Below, one piece after another: positions 1 through 5,625 of a DNA stretch of 5,720 nucleotides. The notes beneath the pieces were generated by a model. It saw nothing but the letters and a program-made list of their open reading frames with translations. It was not told where the DNA came from and made no database searches. A program made the position numbers and the translations under genes. This stretch comes from Planctomycetaceae bacterium (lineage in GTDB: Bacteria > Planctomycetota > Planctomycetia > Pirellulales > Thermoguttaceae): contig WRCR01000278.1 in NCBI GenBank assembly GCA_009783865.1, forward strand, positions 1 to 5,720, read 5' to 3'. Every line of letters begins with the position of its first letter. Position 1 is the first letter of the stretch.

Positions 1-368
1 ACATACTGCCCGGTCTTGTGCTTGCCTATCTTGAGACCATTGTGTTAGCGGCAGTGGCAATCGCTATATCGACCCGTTTGCCGCTGCTTCCGAATTTGTC
101 GATTACATTAGCAGTTTATCTTCTCGGCAACTTGATACCTGAAATAGTGCAGTCCTCGGTGGGACAAATCGCAATGGTAGGTTTTGCTGCGGAGTTGATA
201 AGTGCGGTGCTGCCGTGTTTGGGACATTTCAACATGGAAACGGCAATCGCAATGGGGAAATCACTGCCGCCGATTTATGTCGTCTGGGCAGCCGCTTACG
301 CCTTGTTATATTGTCTTGCGGCATTGGTGGTCTCGCTGCTGCTGTTTGAAGACAGAGACGTGGCGTGA
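1..368 (+). CDS. ABC-2 type transporter permease, C-terminal part (5' end outside window)
   Basis: The reading frame is open from the left edge (codons in phase with base 3) to a TGA at 366-368, so this is the tail of a longer gene. The GTG at 18-20 is an internal codon more probably than a start. The visible ~122 residues are almost all hydrophobic. Membrane segments lie around LAYLETIVLAAVAIAI, LSITLAVYLLGNLI, GQIAMVGFAAELISAVL and a last one around VVWAAAYALLYCLAALVVSL. The chain ends in a short charged tail, FEDRDVA. A YLLGNL-type helix, a loop and a final helix closed by F-E-x-R-D match the C-terminus of ABC-2 family permeases, which form the membrane channel for an ATPase subunit usually encoded next door. 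The ATPase gene would be expected left of the window. The substrate cannot be told. The gene ends 25 bases before the converging DUF1559 gene and no clear terminator is seen between them. Confidence 0.7.
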   Translation, partial: ILPGLVLAYLETIVLAAVAIAISTRLPLLPNLSITLAVYLLGNLIPEIVQSSVGQIAMVGFAAELISAVLPCLGHFNMETAIAMGKSLPPIYVVWAAAYALLYCLAALVVSLLLFEDRDVA

Positions 369-393
369 AAAGAGCGGCATATTTAGATTGCGG

Positions 394-1503
394 CTAATCC
401 CCGGCGGATTTCGTCAAAAGCGGTTTGATGTTCTCAAAGTCATTGGGAAGAAACTCATAGCCGGGTCCATGGGCAAAACTGACAATCGCTCCGCCGGGAT
501 GTTCACTGCCAATTCCGAAAAGATTGCGATTGATGCCATTACGAGCGGCTTCAATTCGGACTTCATTGTTCGGGTACATCCAATTTATCGGAAGCATACG
601 TTCCGCAATGAGAATCGTGTTTTTGGGATAGTTGGCAATGTCATCAAGCGTAACCGTCCGCGAGCCTGGCGGGAATATCGTTTCTTCGCCGATGACCACC
701 GAGTAATCACAATTTGCCCTGCGGAGAATATCGTTATTTCCTATAAAAACACTGTGAATATGTGGCGAAGACGCGGAACGTCTCGTCGGACACTGATACG
801 CCTCGATTTGTACTTCGTGAAACTGCCGGTTGTATTCGCTGTCCCACGGTTCGTCGAGGCGGATTTTTTCGTACAATTCTTTTTGTTCGATGAAGGGTAA
901 TATCAACACCCGCCAACTGTGCAGTGCCTTGCCATCTTCGTCAACAGTGTATGCCGGCGGAAACGAACCGTGAACGTCATGGTAATTATGAAAAGCACAA
1001 TGTAATTGATTCATACGACCGCAACACTTCATTCGCCGTGCTGCTTCGCGTGCAGTGTGAAAAGCCGGTGTTGCAAAACCGTAGAAAGCACTCAAAGGGA
1101 TGAGCAGACAGAACAATATGGAAAAACGTTTTTTGAATGGCGATGGTATTCCTTGTTTCCATGTCGCGGCATCAAAAACAGTAAAAAGCACGAAGAGGAC
1201 GGGAAGCAGATAAGACAGGGTGAACAAAACGAGTAGAAAGAGTATGAACATGTCTTCTGTACCGACTACAAGAAGCGGTTGCGCGAAGTGTTCGGGGATT
1301 TCCGACCAAATCTTCAGCAGTAAAGAAAAAAATGGAATCCAAGTTATAACGACCAACACCCAAGTGATCATGTGGCAGAGAAACATCGGTCGTCCTTGCA
1401 CCAGTTGTCCGAGACCGGGACAGACCAAACTCAACGCTGCGGGAAATAGGTGAAGGCGTTGCGGTACGGCTTCGGAAGTTAATGGACTTTGCGGTGCGGA
1501 CAT
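394..1503 (-). CDS. DUF1559 domain protein with multi-pass membrane N-terminus
   Basis: A 369-residue protein with an ATG start preceded by a strong ribosome site (AGGAGG, bases 1513-1518, nine bases before ATG). The C-terminal part, from about residue 147, is a DUF1559 domain. It has the hallmark AREAARRMKC block at 151-160, then FHNYHD (171-176), SFPPAY (180-185), SWRVLILPFIEQ (196-207) and a CP near 238. It ends in a SEHPGG block (333-338). Family members normally begin with a type IV pilin-like signal (a GFTLVELLVVIAI-type helix) directly before this block. Here that is replaced by about 145 residues with three likely membrane segments (41-63, 85-110, 127-145) after a CPGLGQLVQGR stretch. 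In the C-terminal H-X9-DG signature the Asp is His (H335, then HG at 345-346). DUF1559 proteins are expanded in planctomycetes and thought to be exported pseudopilin-like proteins. The function of this variant is unknown, but membrane location is likely. Confidence 0.85.
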   Translation of the reverse strand: MSAPQSPLTSEAVPQRLHLFPAALSLVCPGLGQLVQGRPMFLCHMITWVLVVITWIPFFSLLLKIWSEIPEHFAQPLLVVGTEDMFILFLLVLFTLSYLLPVLFVLFTVFDAATWKQGIPSPFKKRFSILFCLLIPLSAFYGFATPAFHTAREAARRMKCCGRMNQLHCAFHNYHDVHGSFPPAYTVDEDGKALHSWRVLILPFIEQKELYEKIRLDEPWDSEYNRQFHEVQIEAYQCPTRRSASSPHIHSVFIGNNDILRRANCDYSVVIGEETIFPPGSRTVTLDDIANYPKNTILIAERMLPINWMYPNNEVRIEAARNGINRNLFGIGSEHPGGAIVSFAHGPGYEFLPNDFENIKPLLTKSAGD

Positions 1504-1512
1504 TGTTTATCT

Positions 1513-1518
1513 CCTCCT
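1513..1518 (-). promoter_or_regulatory. Strong ribosome binding site of the DUF1559 gene
   Basis: Read on the minus strand the bases are AGGAGG, continuing as AGATAAACA to the ATG at 1503. This is a near-perfect Shine-Dalgarno with ordinary spacing and it fixes the start. It contrasts with hemB on the other side of the same intergenic region, which has none. Confidence 0.8.
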
Positions 1519-1540
1519 ATTGATTTATTCTCAACACTCT

Positions 1541-1567
1541 ATCAACGTACCATATTTTTCCGTTGAT
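1541..1567. repeat. 7-bp inverted repeat upstream of the DUF1559 gene
   Basis: ATCAACG at 1541-1547 is perfectly matched by CGTTGAT at 1561-1567, with 13 bases between. It lies 38-64 bases upstream of the DUF1559 start and before the hemB promoters. It could be an operator half-site pair or a hairpin in the DUF1559 leader. The 20-base centre-to-centre spacing (about two helical turns) would suit a dimeric binding protein, but a 7-bp match can occur by chance. Confidence 0.35.
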
Positions 1568-1604
1568 TACAAGCCCTACGGTCGGTATGCTCACTCACAA
1601 CCGC

Positions 1605-1633
1605 TTGTCAATCCAAAACAACTTATGTAAAAT
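1605..1633 (+). promoter_or_regulatory. Candidate sigma-70 promoter of hemB (upstream copy)
   Basis: TTGTCA at 1605-1610 and TAAAAT at 1628-1633 each match five of six consensus positions and are 17 bases apart. Transcription would start near 1640 and give a leader of about 58 bases before the hemB ATG. It is judged from consensus only. Confidence 0.5.
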
Positions 1634-1643
1634 ACACGTATAG

Positions 1644-1652
1644 TGCTATAAT
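1644..1652 (+). promoter_or_regulatory. Extended -10 promoter element of hemB (downstream copy)
   Basis: TGCTATAAT at 1644-1652 holds a perfect TATAAT with the TG of an extended -10, which can work without a good -35 box; no good -35 is present at the usual distance. Transcription would start near 1659, leaving a leader of about 39 bases. It may act together with, or instead of, the promoter ending at 1633. Confidence 0.5.
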
Positions 1653-1697
1653 CCCGCCATTGTTGTCTGTTATTACATTTCAAAAACACCTTAGAAA

Positions 1698-2693
1698 ATG
1701 TCTTTTCCAACTGTCCGTCTCCGCCGTTTGCGGTACAATCCGCTGGTGCGTCACCTCGTTCAAGACACAATACTGTCGCCGAAACAGTTTATTCTGCCGC
1801 TCTTCGTCCGTTCCGGTAAGAATGTTCGGCAGCCCATTAATTCAATGCCCGGCAACTTTCAACTGTCGATAGACGAACTCATCAACGAAGCAAAAAAATG
1901 TGTTTCCCTGGGCATCGGCGGCATCATGCTCTTCGGTATTCCCGATGTCAAAGATGCCGTCGGCAGCGATGCAATGAGTGACACCGGCATTATCGCCCAA
2001 GCAGTCAGAGCAGTAAAAGACGCTCTCGGCGATAAAATTCTCGTAATAACCGATGTGTGTTTTTGCGAATATACCAATCACGGACATTGCGGCGTGCTGT
2101 CGAAACACAGAGGTTCTGACATCCTAGACGTTGACAATGACGCTACACTTGAAAATCTTGTGAAACAATCGCTGGTTCATGTCCGCGCCGGCGCAGATAT
2201 GGTCGCACCAAGCGGAATGATAGACGGAATGATTGGCGCAATGCGTACCGGTCTGGACAGCGGGGGCTTTTCACATATTCCGATAATGAGTTATGCGGTA
2301 AAATATGCCAGTGCGTTTTACGGACCCTTTCGTGAAGCAGCGGAAAGCGCGCCGCAGTTCGGCGACCGGCGGTCATATCAAATGGACTTTACGGCATCGG
2401 CTTCGCAAGCAGTGCGGGAAGCGGCATTGGACTTGCAAGAGGGAGCGGATATGCTCATGGTGAAACCAGCGTTAGCGTATTTGGATATTGTACGTCTGAT
2501 AAAGGAACGTTTTGAAGGCGTGCCGCTGGCAGTGTATAATGTGTCGGGAGAGTTCAGTATGGTGAAGGCAGCGGCAGAACGCGGCTGGATCGACGAACAG
2601 CGGACTATGCTGGAGTCCTTGACGGCAATGAAACGCGCCGGTGCGGACATCATTCTAACCTACTGGGCAAAAGAAGCCGCAAGATTGCTGTAA
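1698..2693 (+). CDS. hemB: Porphobilinogen synthase (delta-aminolevulinic acid dehydratase)
   Basis: The 331-residue cytoplasmic enzyme condenses two 5-aminolevulinate molecules to porphobilinogen, the second common step of haem and other tetrapyrrole synthesis. The length is normal for the family and the TIM-barrel motifs are intact. The zinc site is C121, C123 and C131 in DVCFCEYTNHGHCG, so this is the zinc-dependent type rather than the Asp-rich magnesium type. The Schiff-base lysines are K202 (SYAVKYASAFYGPFR) and K256 (MLMVKPALAYLD). R212, the DRRSYQMD loop (223-230) and the YNVSGEFSM stretch (280-288) carry substrate contacts. E241 is at the position of the allosteric magnesium glutamate of the E. 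coli enzyme. An in-frame TAG at 1692-1694 makes ATG 1698 the first possible start. No Shine-Dalgarno is seen before it. The neighbours are not other haem genes, so hemB stands alone here. Confidence 0.97.
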   Translation: MSFPTVRLRRLRYNPLVRHLVQDTILSPKQFILPLFVRSGKNVRQPINSMPGNFQLSIDELINEAKKCVSLGIGGIMLFGIPDVKDAVGSDAMSDTGIIAQAVRAVKDALGDKILVITDVCFCEYTNHGHCGVLSKHRGSDILDVDNDATLENLVKQSLVHVRAGADMVAPSGMIDGMIGAMRTGLDSGGFSHIPIMSYAVKYASAFYGPFREAAESAPQFGDRRSYQMDFTASASQAVREAALDLQEGADMLMVKPALAYLDIVRLIKERFEGVPLAVYNVSGEFSMVKAAAERGWIDEQRTMLESLTAMKRAGADIILTYWAKEAARLL

Positions 2694-2705
2694 CCCCGCC
2701 GATTA

Positions 2706-3878
2706 TTACTTCCCTAGCATATTTCCAATCATGTCCATCAGCGCACTGTTGATGACGAACGGTTCGTTCCAACTCCAGATGTTTCTTATCAAGTCGAGGA
2801 GCATTATGCCGGGAAAAATCATTATCACGGTAAGGGTGATGAGCGACAAGACGGTGCCGGTGCCGTATTCCGCCTCTGTCTTTGGCAGAGACGCAGTGGG
2901 GAAACCTGACTGAGCATCCGAAAAGCCGCCGAATCCCGCATCGGGAGTTCCTGTTGATTCGAACATGCCATCTCCGGCTGGAGCCGCACCTTCCGCCGCG
3001 AATGGAGTCTCTTGTTGCGGCACCACACCGTTGCCGAACATATCGTTTGCCATATCGCCGTCCGGTGCATTGAAAACCCCGAAATCGTCTGCCGGAGCAT
3101 TCCCAAAATCCAATGCTGGCGGCGGTGCCGGCTTCTTGGGCTTTGCAAGTGAAGGTGCCGGAGCAGCAGGCAAAGGTGCGGGTGCTTGCGAAGAACCGCC
3201 TACTACCGCCGAATCGTCTTCAATGTCGGCAAGGTCATATTCATTCTCTTTGGGAGGTTCAACAGAGGAAGTATTCAAGTGCGAATCACTGTCTTCCATA
3301 AAGGTGAGAAGGTCGCTATCTTCGTCTATCTCTAATTCTGCATCGCTTCCGACTTTGAGCAATTTGGAATCATCTTCGGCAATACTCAGCAGCGACAATC
3401 CGCTGTCACCCGCTAAATCAAGATTGGACGAAGTCCCGCTTTCTGATATGAGACCGTCGTCTGCCAAATCGACATCTGATTTTCCCGCCTTTTTTATTGG
3501 TGCTTTAGCCGGTTTATCAAGCGATGTTTCCGATTTGACAAGAACTAAATCATCGTCAATACCTCCTCCGTCTTCCATAAGAGAATCGAAAGAAGAAGTG
3601 TGTTCCGCCAGCATTGTCGGGGCTTCTTCAGTATCGTCATCCGAATTCAGCAAGTCGAGACCGTCACCGTCTTCGGCTAGCGGGTCAATTTTCCCCTTGC
3701 CTTTTTTTATCTGGACGTAGTAATCGTCAACTTCGGGTTTGCGAAACTTCCACGAGGTTCCGTCGCGGAAAGCCCGCAAAACACCCTTTTCACGAAGTCC
3801 GTTGATTTCGGCTGGTTGCAGACCGAGTACTTCAGCGGTCTTTTCAAGAGAATAATAGTCGGAAGTCGGGGCTGGCAT
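2706..3878 (-). CDS. Tail-anchored helix-turn-helix (excisionase/MerR-like) protein with acidic linker
   Basis: The 390-residue protein has three parts. Residues 8-55 look like an excisionase-type winged helix-turn-helix: YYSLEKTAEVLGL, then a second helix, then LRAFRDGTSWKFRKPEVDDY. Residues 60-225 are very rich in Asp, Glu and Ser with repeated LxxxD(D/G) units. Residues 230-256 are Pro/Ala-rich, followed by Phe-Gly pieces such as DFGN, DFGVF, MFGNG and GFGGF. A single hydrophobic helix at about 342-364 and a 26-residue tail close the chain. No N-terminal signal is seen, so the N-terminus is probably cytoplasmic, able to touch DNA or a protein while the C-terminus is fixed in the membrane. 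Similar HTH proteins with disordered acidic linkers are common in planctomycetes; their role is not established. The ATG has AAGGG nine bases upstream. It follows the 145-residue membrane protein by 42 bases, probably as one transcript, and its stop is 12 bases from the stop of hemB. Confidence 0.75.
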   Translation of the reverse strand: MPAPTSDYYSLEKTAEVLGLQPAEINGLREKGVLRAFRDGTSWKFRKPEVDDYYVQIKKGKGKIDPLAEDGDGLDLLNSDDDTEEAPTMLAEHTSSFDSLMEDGGGIDDDLVLVKSETSLDKPAKAPIKKAGKSDVDLADDGLISESGTSSNLDLAGDSGLSLLSIAEDDSKLLKVGSDAELEIDEDSDLLTFMEDSDSHLNTSSVEPPKENEYDLADIEDDSAVVGGSSQAPAPLPAAPAPSLAKPKKPAPPPALDFGNAPADDFGVFNAPDGDMANDMFGNGVVPQQETPFAAEGAAPAGDGMFESTGTPDAGFGGFSDAQSGFPTASLPKTEAEYGTGTVLSLITLTVIMIFPGIMLLDLIRNIWSWNEPFVINSALMDMIGNMLGK

Positions 3879-3920
3879 AACTTTTTTCCCTTGTTATCTT
3901 TCCTGTTATTACGATTCGTT

Positions 3921-4358
3921 TTACTTATTAAGGTACCGAATTGATTCGTCAATCTCATGCGGAGTTGGTTTTACCGCATTGAACTCATCTACCAAAATGT
4001 CCTGCTGGATATTCCGGGTTGACATCCACTTAATTGTTCCCTGAACGACATCAACGTGATGAACGGTAATCCGTTTCATTTCGGTATCCACGGTTGTCAC
4101 AACATTAATTCTTCGTCCACCCAAATCAATCGGCGTTGACATAACAACCACCTTCGGCGGTGCCGCCTGCTGTTGGATAACAACCTGCGGAACCGGCGGT
4201 AAAACATTTGCCGCTGCACTATTAGTTGCTGTACCGTACGGGTACTGGTTCTGCCCGTGGACTTGTTCCCGAACAAAGGAAAACACCCAACTCAAGGCAA
4301 CAAACGCAAAAACCAAAACCGTCCAGCGGCAAACGTCCCACAACGTTCCTTTTCTCAT
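3921..4358 (-). CDS. Small single-pass membrane protein of unknown function
   Basis: I do not recognise this 145-residue protein. It has a short basic start, one hydrophobic helix at about 10-28 (WTVLVFAFVALSWVFSFV), then a Gln/Pro/Ala-rich low-complexity stretch (36-68). A compact-looking region of about 70 residues follows, with alternating hydrophobic and charged residues that suggest beta strands (VVVMSTPIDL, RRINVVTTV, MKRITVHHVDVVQGTIKW). The chain ends in a helix-like segment PHEIDESIRYLN. There is no Cys after the helix that would suggest a lipoprotein. With a basic N-terminus the bulk should lie outside the cytoplasmic membrane, or the helix could be an uncleaved signal anchor. The start is supported by GGAG (bases 4364-4367), five bases before ATG. 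It is the first gene of a likely two-gene unit with the tail-anchored HTH protein downstream. Confidence 0.65.
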   Translation of the reverse strand: MRKGTLWDVCRWTVLVFAFVALSWVFSFVREQVHGQNQYPYGTATNSAAANVLPPVPQVVIQQQAAPPKVVVMSTPIDLGGRRINVVTTVDTEMKRITVHHVDVVQGTIKWMSTRNIQQDILVDEFNAVKPTPHEIDESIRYLNK

Positions 4359-4490
4359 GACGACTCCATTCTATCCCATGAAAGGGAAATCAGCAAGAAA
4401 AAAACCCGTCTTGCCGAAATGGAACGACCGGAGAAAAAAGGGTGTCTCTTGTCTTTTTCGGCAAACCGGCATAGTAAATACAAAAAAACA

Positions 4491-4506
4491 TCGATAGTTA
4501 TATCGA
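4491..4506. repeat. Perfect short inverted repeat in the divergent region before rnhA
   Basis: TCGATA (4491-4496), GTTA, TATCGA (4501-4506) is a perfect 6-bp inverted repeat flanked by A-runs on both sides. Read on the minus strand it is followed by TGTTTTTTT, as in a weak terminator, but no minus-strand gene lies upstream of it. It may equally be an operator for the divergent pair of genes around it. Confidence 0.35.
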
Positions 4507-4512
4507 AAAAAC

Positions 4513-4540
4513 TTTACGAAAGTGTAAAAAAAGTTATAAT
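4513..4540 (+). promoter_or_regulatory. Candidate promoter of rnhA
   Basis: TATAAT at 4535-4540 is a perfect -10. TTTACG at 4513-4518, 16 bases upstream, matches four of six -35 positions. Transcription would start near 4547, giving a leader of about 100 bases before the TTG start of rnhA. Confidence 0.45.
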
Positions 4541-4548
4541 AGATACAA
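4521..4548 (-). promoter_or_regulatory. Possible minus-strand promoter for the two-gene membrane/HTH unit
   Basis: On the minus strand TTGTAT (4548-4543) and TACACT (4526-4521) are 16 bases apart. The site overlaps the rnhA promoter almost completely, so the two would compete for polymerase if both are used. The leader would be about 155 bases. AT-rich sequence makes chance matches likely. Confidence 0.25.
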
Positions 4549-4637
4549 TCATTGTAATCAACCCATTTTTAGACAATCCAAGCCGCGACGCTTCAAAAGT
4601 CTGAGTCGGATAGTAAGAAAATAATCGGAAATAGTCA

Positions 4638-4643
4638 AGAGGA
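4638..4643 (+). promoter_or_regulatory. Ribosome binding site supporting the TTG start of rnhA
   Basis: AGAGGA lies seven bases before the TTG at 4651. It decides the start, because the frame remains open upstream but offers no ATG, GTG or TTG nearby. Confidence 0.6.
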
Positions 4644-4650
4644 AAACAGA

Positions 4651-5115
4651 TTGCCAACAAAACCGGAGACATCGGTAATACTTTTCACAGACGGTGCTTG
4701 CAGCGGAAATCCGGGACCCGGCGGCTGGGCGTTCATCTTGCGTCATCCGGCTTCCGGCAAAGAAATCGAATACAGCGGCGGAGAAACCGACACCACCAAT
4801 AACCGAATGGAATTGCAGGCGGTCATCGAAGGACTGAAAAAATTGACTCGACCGGCAAACGTAGAACTTGTTAGCGATTCAAAATACGTTTTGCAGGGAC
4901 TTGGAGAATGGATGCCAAAATGGAAACGCAACGGCTGGAAACGCAAAGAAGGCGGAAGATTGAAACCCGTCAAGAACATTGAACTTTGGCAGGAATTGGA
5001 CGCTTTGGCGGTGAAACACCGTATTACATTCACGTACATTGCCGGTCATTCGGGACATACCGAAAATGAACGCTGCGACCAATTAGCGGTTGCCGCGTCA
5101 AAACAGTTCCTATAG
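4651..5115 (+). CDS. rnhA: Ribonuclease HI
   Basis: The 154-residue enzyme cuts the RNA strand of RNA-DNA hybrids (R-loops, primer remnants) in the cytoplasm. All catalytic residues are present: D14 in FTDGACSGNPGPGGWA, E54 in NNRMELQAV, D76 in SDSKYVLQG, D143 in NERCDQLA, and the active-site loop H133 in AGHSGH. The basic handle region is visible at 88-101 (MPKWKRNGWKRKE). The length equals that of the E. coli type. No ATG is available before residue 53, which lies past the first catalytic Asp. The TTG at 4651 is preceded by AGAGGA (4638-4643) at seven bases and is the best start. The gene is single, with its own probable promoter, and ends 54 bases before the stop of the converging tnpB remnant. 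Confidence 0.96.
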   Translation: MPTKPETSVILFTDGACSGNPGPGGWAFILRHPASGKEIEYSGGETDTTNNRMELQAVIEGLKKLTRPANVELVSDSKYVLQGLGEWMPKWKRNGWKRKEGGRLKPVKNIELWQELDALAVKHRITFTYIAGHSGHTENERCDQLAVAASKQFL

Positions 5116-5116
5116 T

Positions 5117-5143
5117 CACGTAAAATTATGAAAAATCTACGTG
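5117..5143. repeat. Inverted repeat just after rnhA
   Basis: CACGTA at 5117-5122 pairs with TACGTG at 5138-5143 across 15 AT-rich bases. It begins two bases after the rnhA stop. It may be a weak terminator-like hairpin for rnhA or part of the end of the IS200/IS605-type element. Neither strand has a clean T-run next to the stem. Confidence 0.3.
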
Positions 5144-5146
5144 TTT

Positions 5147-5170
5147 GTAACAGGGCTATAATTCCTGTAC
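5147..5170 (-). repeat. Hairpin at the 3' end of tnpB, candidate element end / guide-RNA scaffold part
   Basis: On the minus strand GTACAGG (5170-5164) pairs with CCTGTTAC (5154-5147), with one bulged T and a nine-base loop. It starts at the last base of the tnpB stop codon. IS200/IS605 elements end in subterminal imperfect hairpins rather than inverted repeats, and the omega RNA that guides TnpB comes from this part of the element. Position and shape fit, but the exact element end is not visible without a second copy to compare. Confidence 0.35.
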
Positions 5171-5625
5171 TACTTGGATTTTGTACGTCTCGCATGATCA
5201 CGTAGCCGTGCCGCATTATCCTGTTGCCTAAACAGGCTGTTCTGCAAAACATTCAAACCAAAATCTTTTCGCCTATCGGCTAGACAGACGCAGTCTTTAC
5301 AAAATTTACCGTTCAGATGACGATGAAGAATAGATTTAGACGCGCTAATGTCTGCATTATCAGCATAACCGCATTGCAAACATTTGAAAACAAGTCCATT
5401 CCTATTCTCTTTTTGACAATGACCGCAAGCAGGACATGTTTGACTTGTATAAAAAGATGTTACAGTGCGAAACGAAACACGGTTTCGCTCACATGCCATT
5501 TCTAATCTTTTCAACCAGTAAGCAACATTCCACGCTCCGATAGAACGCCGAATATTTTTACCCAATCGGCGTTTGGGTTGTGTTGTATTTTTTGTGATAT
5601 TCTTTAACTGCTCTACGACTACTAA
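5170..5625 (-). pseudogene. tnpB: IS200/IS605-type TnpB (OrfB) remnant, 5' end removed by another element
   Basis: TnpB is the RNA-guided, RuvC-type nuclease of IS200/IS605 elements and the ancestor of Cas12. The fragment keeps the RuvC-II glutamate in LVVVEQLKNITKNT, the basic RRLGKNIRRSIGAWN stretch, and SFYTSQTCPACG followed by KCLQCGYADNAD. The latter gives a four-Cys zinc ribbon and the RuvC-III Asp. A tail of about 59 residues after the RuvC-III Asp contains a further FCKDCVC cluster. The N-terminal half with the RuvC-I Asp is absent. Homology starts at the Leu codon 5623-5625. The open frame runs on to the right edge with a GTG at 5707-5709, but those ~28 codons are the ISAzo13 end read out of frame and resemble nothing in TnpB. 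No ribosome site supports that GTG. The remnant is therefore most probably inactive as it stands. It lies tail to tail with rnhA. Confidence 0.85.

Larger units (their letters stand above)
1504..1697. other. Divergent intergenic region between the DUF1559 gene and hemB
   Basis: These 194 bases hold the DUF1559 ribosome site, the ATCAACG/CGTTGAT inverted repeat, and the two hemB promoter candidates. No convincing minus-strand -10/-35 pair was found for the DUF1559 gene, and no riboswitch or RNA gene is recognised. Confidence 0.5.
4359..4650. other. AT-rich divergent intergenic region
   Basis: These 292 bases separate the minus-strand membrane-protein gene from rnhA. They are rich in A-runs and hold the small inverted repeat at 4491-4506 and the overlapping promoter-like sequences at 4513-4548. 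An imperfect pairing, GAGAAAAAAG near 4431 with CTTTTTCGG near 4453, is also visible. A lysine-rich open frame runs through it on the plus strand but has no ribosome site or recognisable features. No RNA gene is recognised. Confidence 0.5.

Noticed and set aside
202..900. Long plus-strand open frame of 232 codons
   Set aside because: It overlaps the permease end and lies antisense to the DUF1559 coding region. The translation is rich in Arg, Trp and Cys with no recognisable motif.
1660..1872. Plus-strand open frame overlapping the start of hemB
   Set aside because: It is out of frame with hemB, which is certain, and shows no domain of its own.
2965..3720. Plus-strand open frame of 251 codons rich in Ser, Ala and Pro
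   Set aside because: It is the antisense shadow of the acidic low-complexity linker of the HTH protein. Its composition follows from the repeated Asp/Glu/Ser codons on the other strand.
4431..4465. Possible hairpin with GAGAAAAAAG and CTTTTTCGG arms
   Set aside because: The stem is mostly A-T with a bulge and mismatch. In this A-rich stretch such pairing is expected by chance.
4257..4604. Plus-strand open frame of 115 codons across the region before rnhA
   Set aside because: It starts inside the 145-residue gene on the opposite strand, has no ribosome site, and reads as Lys-rich translation of A-runs. It would also run through the rnhA promoter region.
5117..5143. Rho-independent terminator for rnhA
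   Set aside because: The stem is only six base pairs with a 15-base loop, and the next bases are TTTGTAAC rather than a T-run. It is kept only as an inverted repeat.
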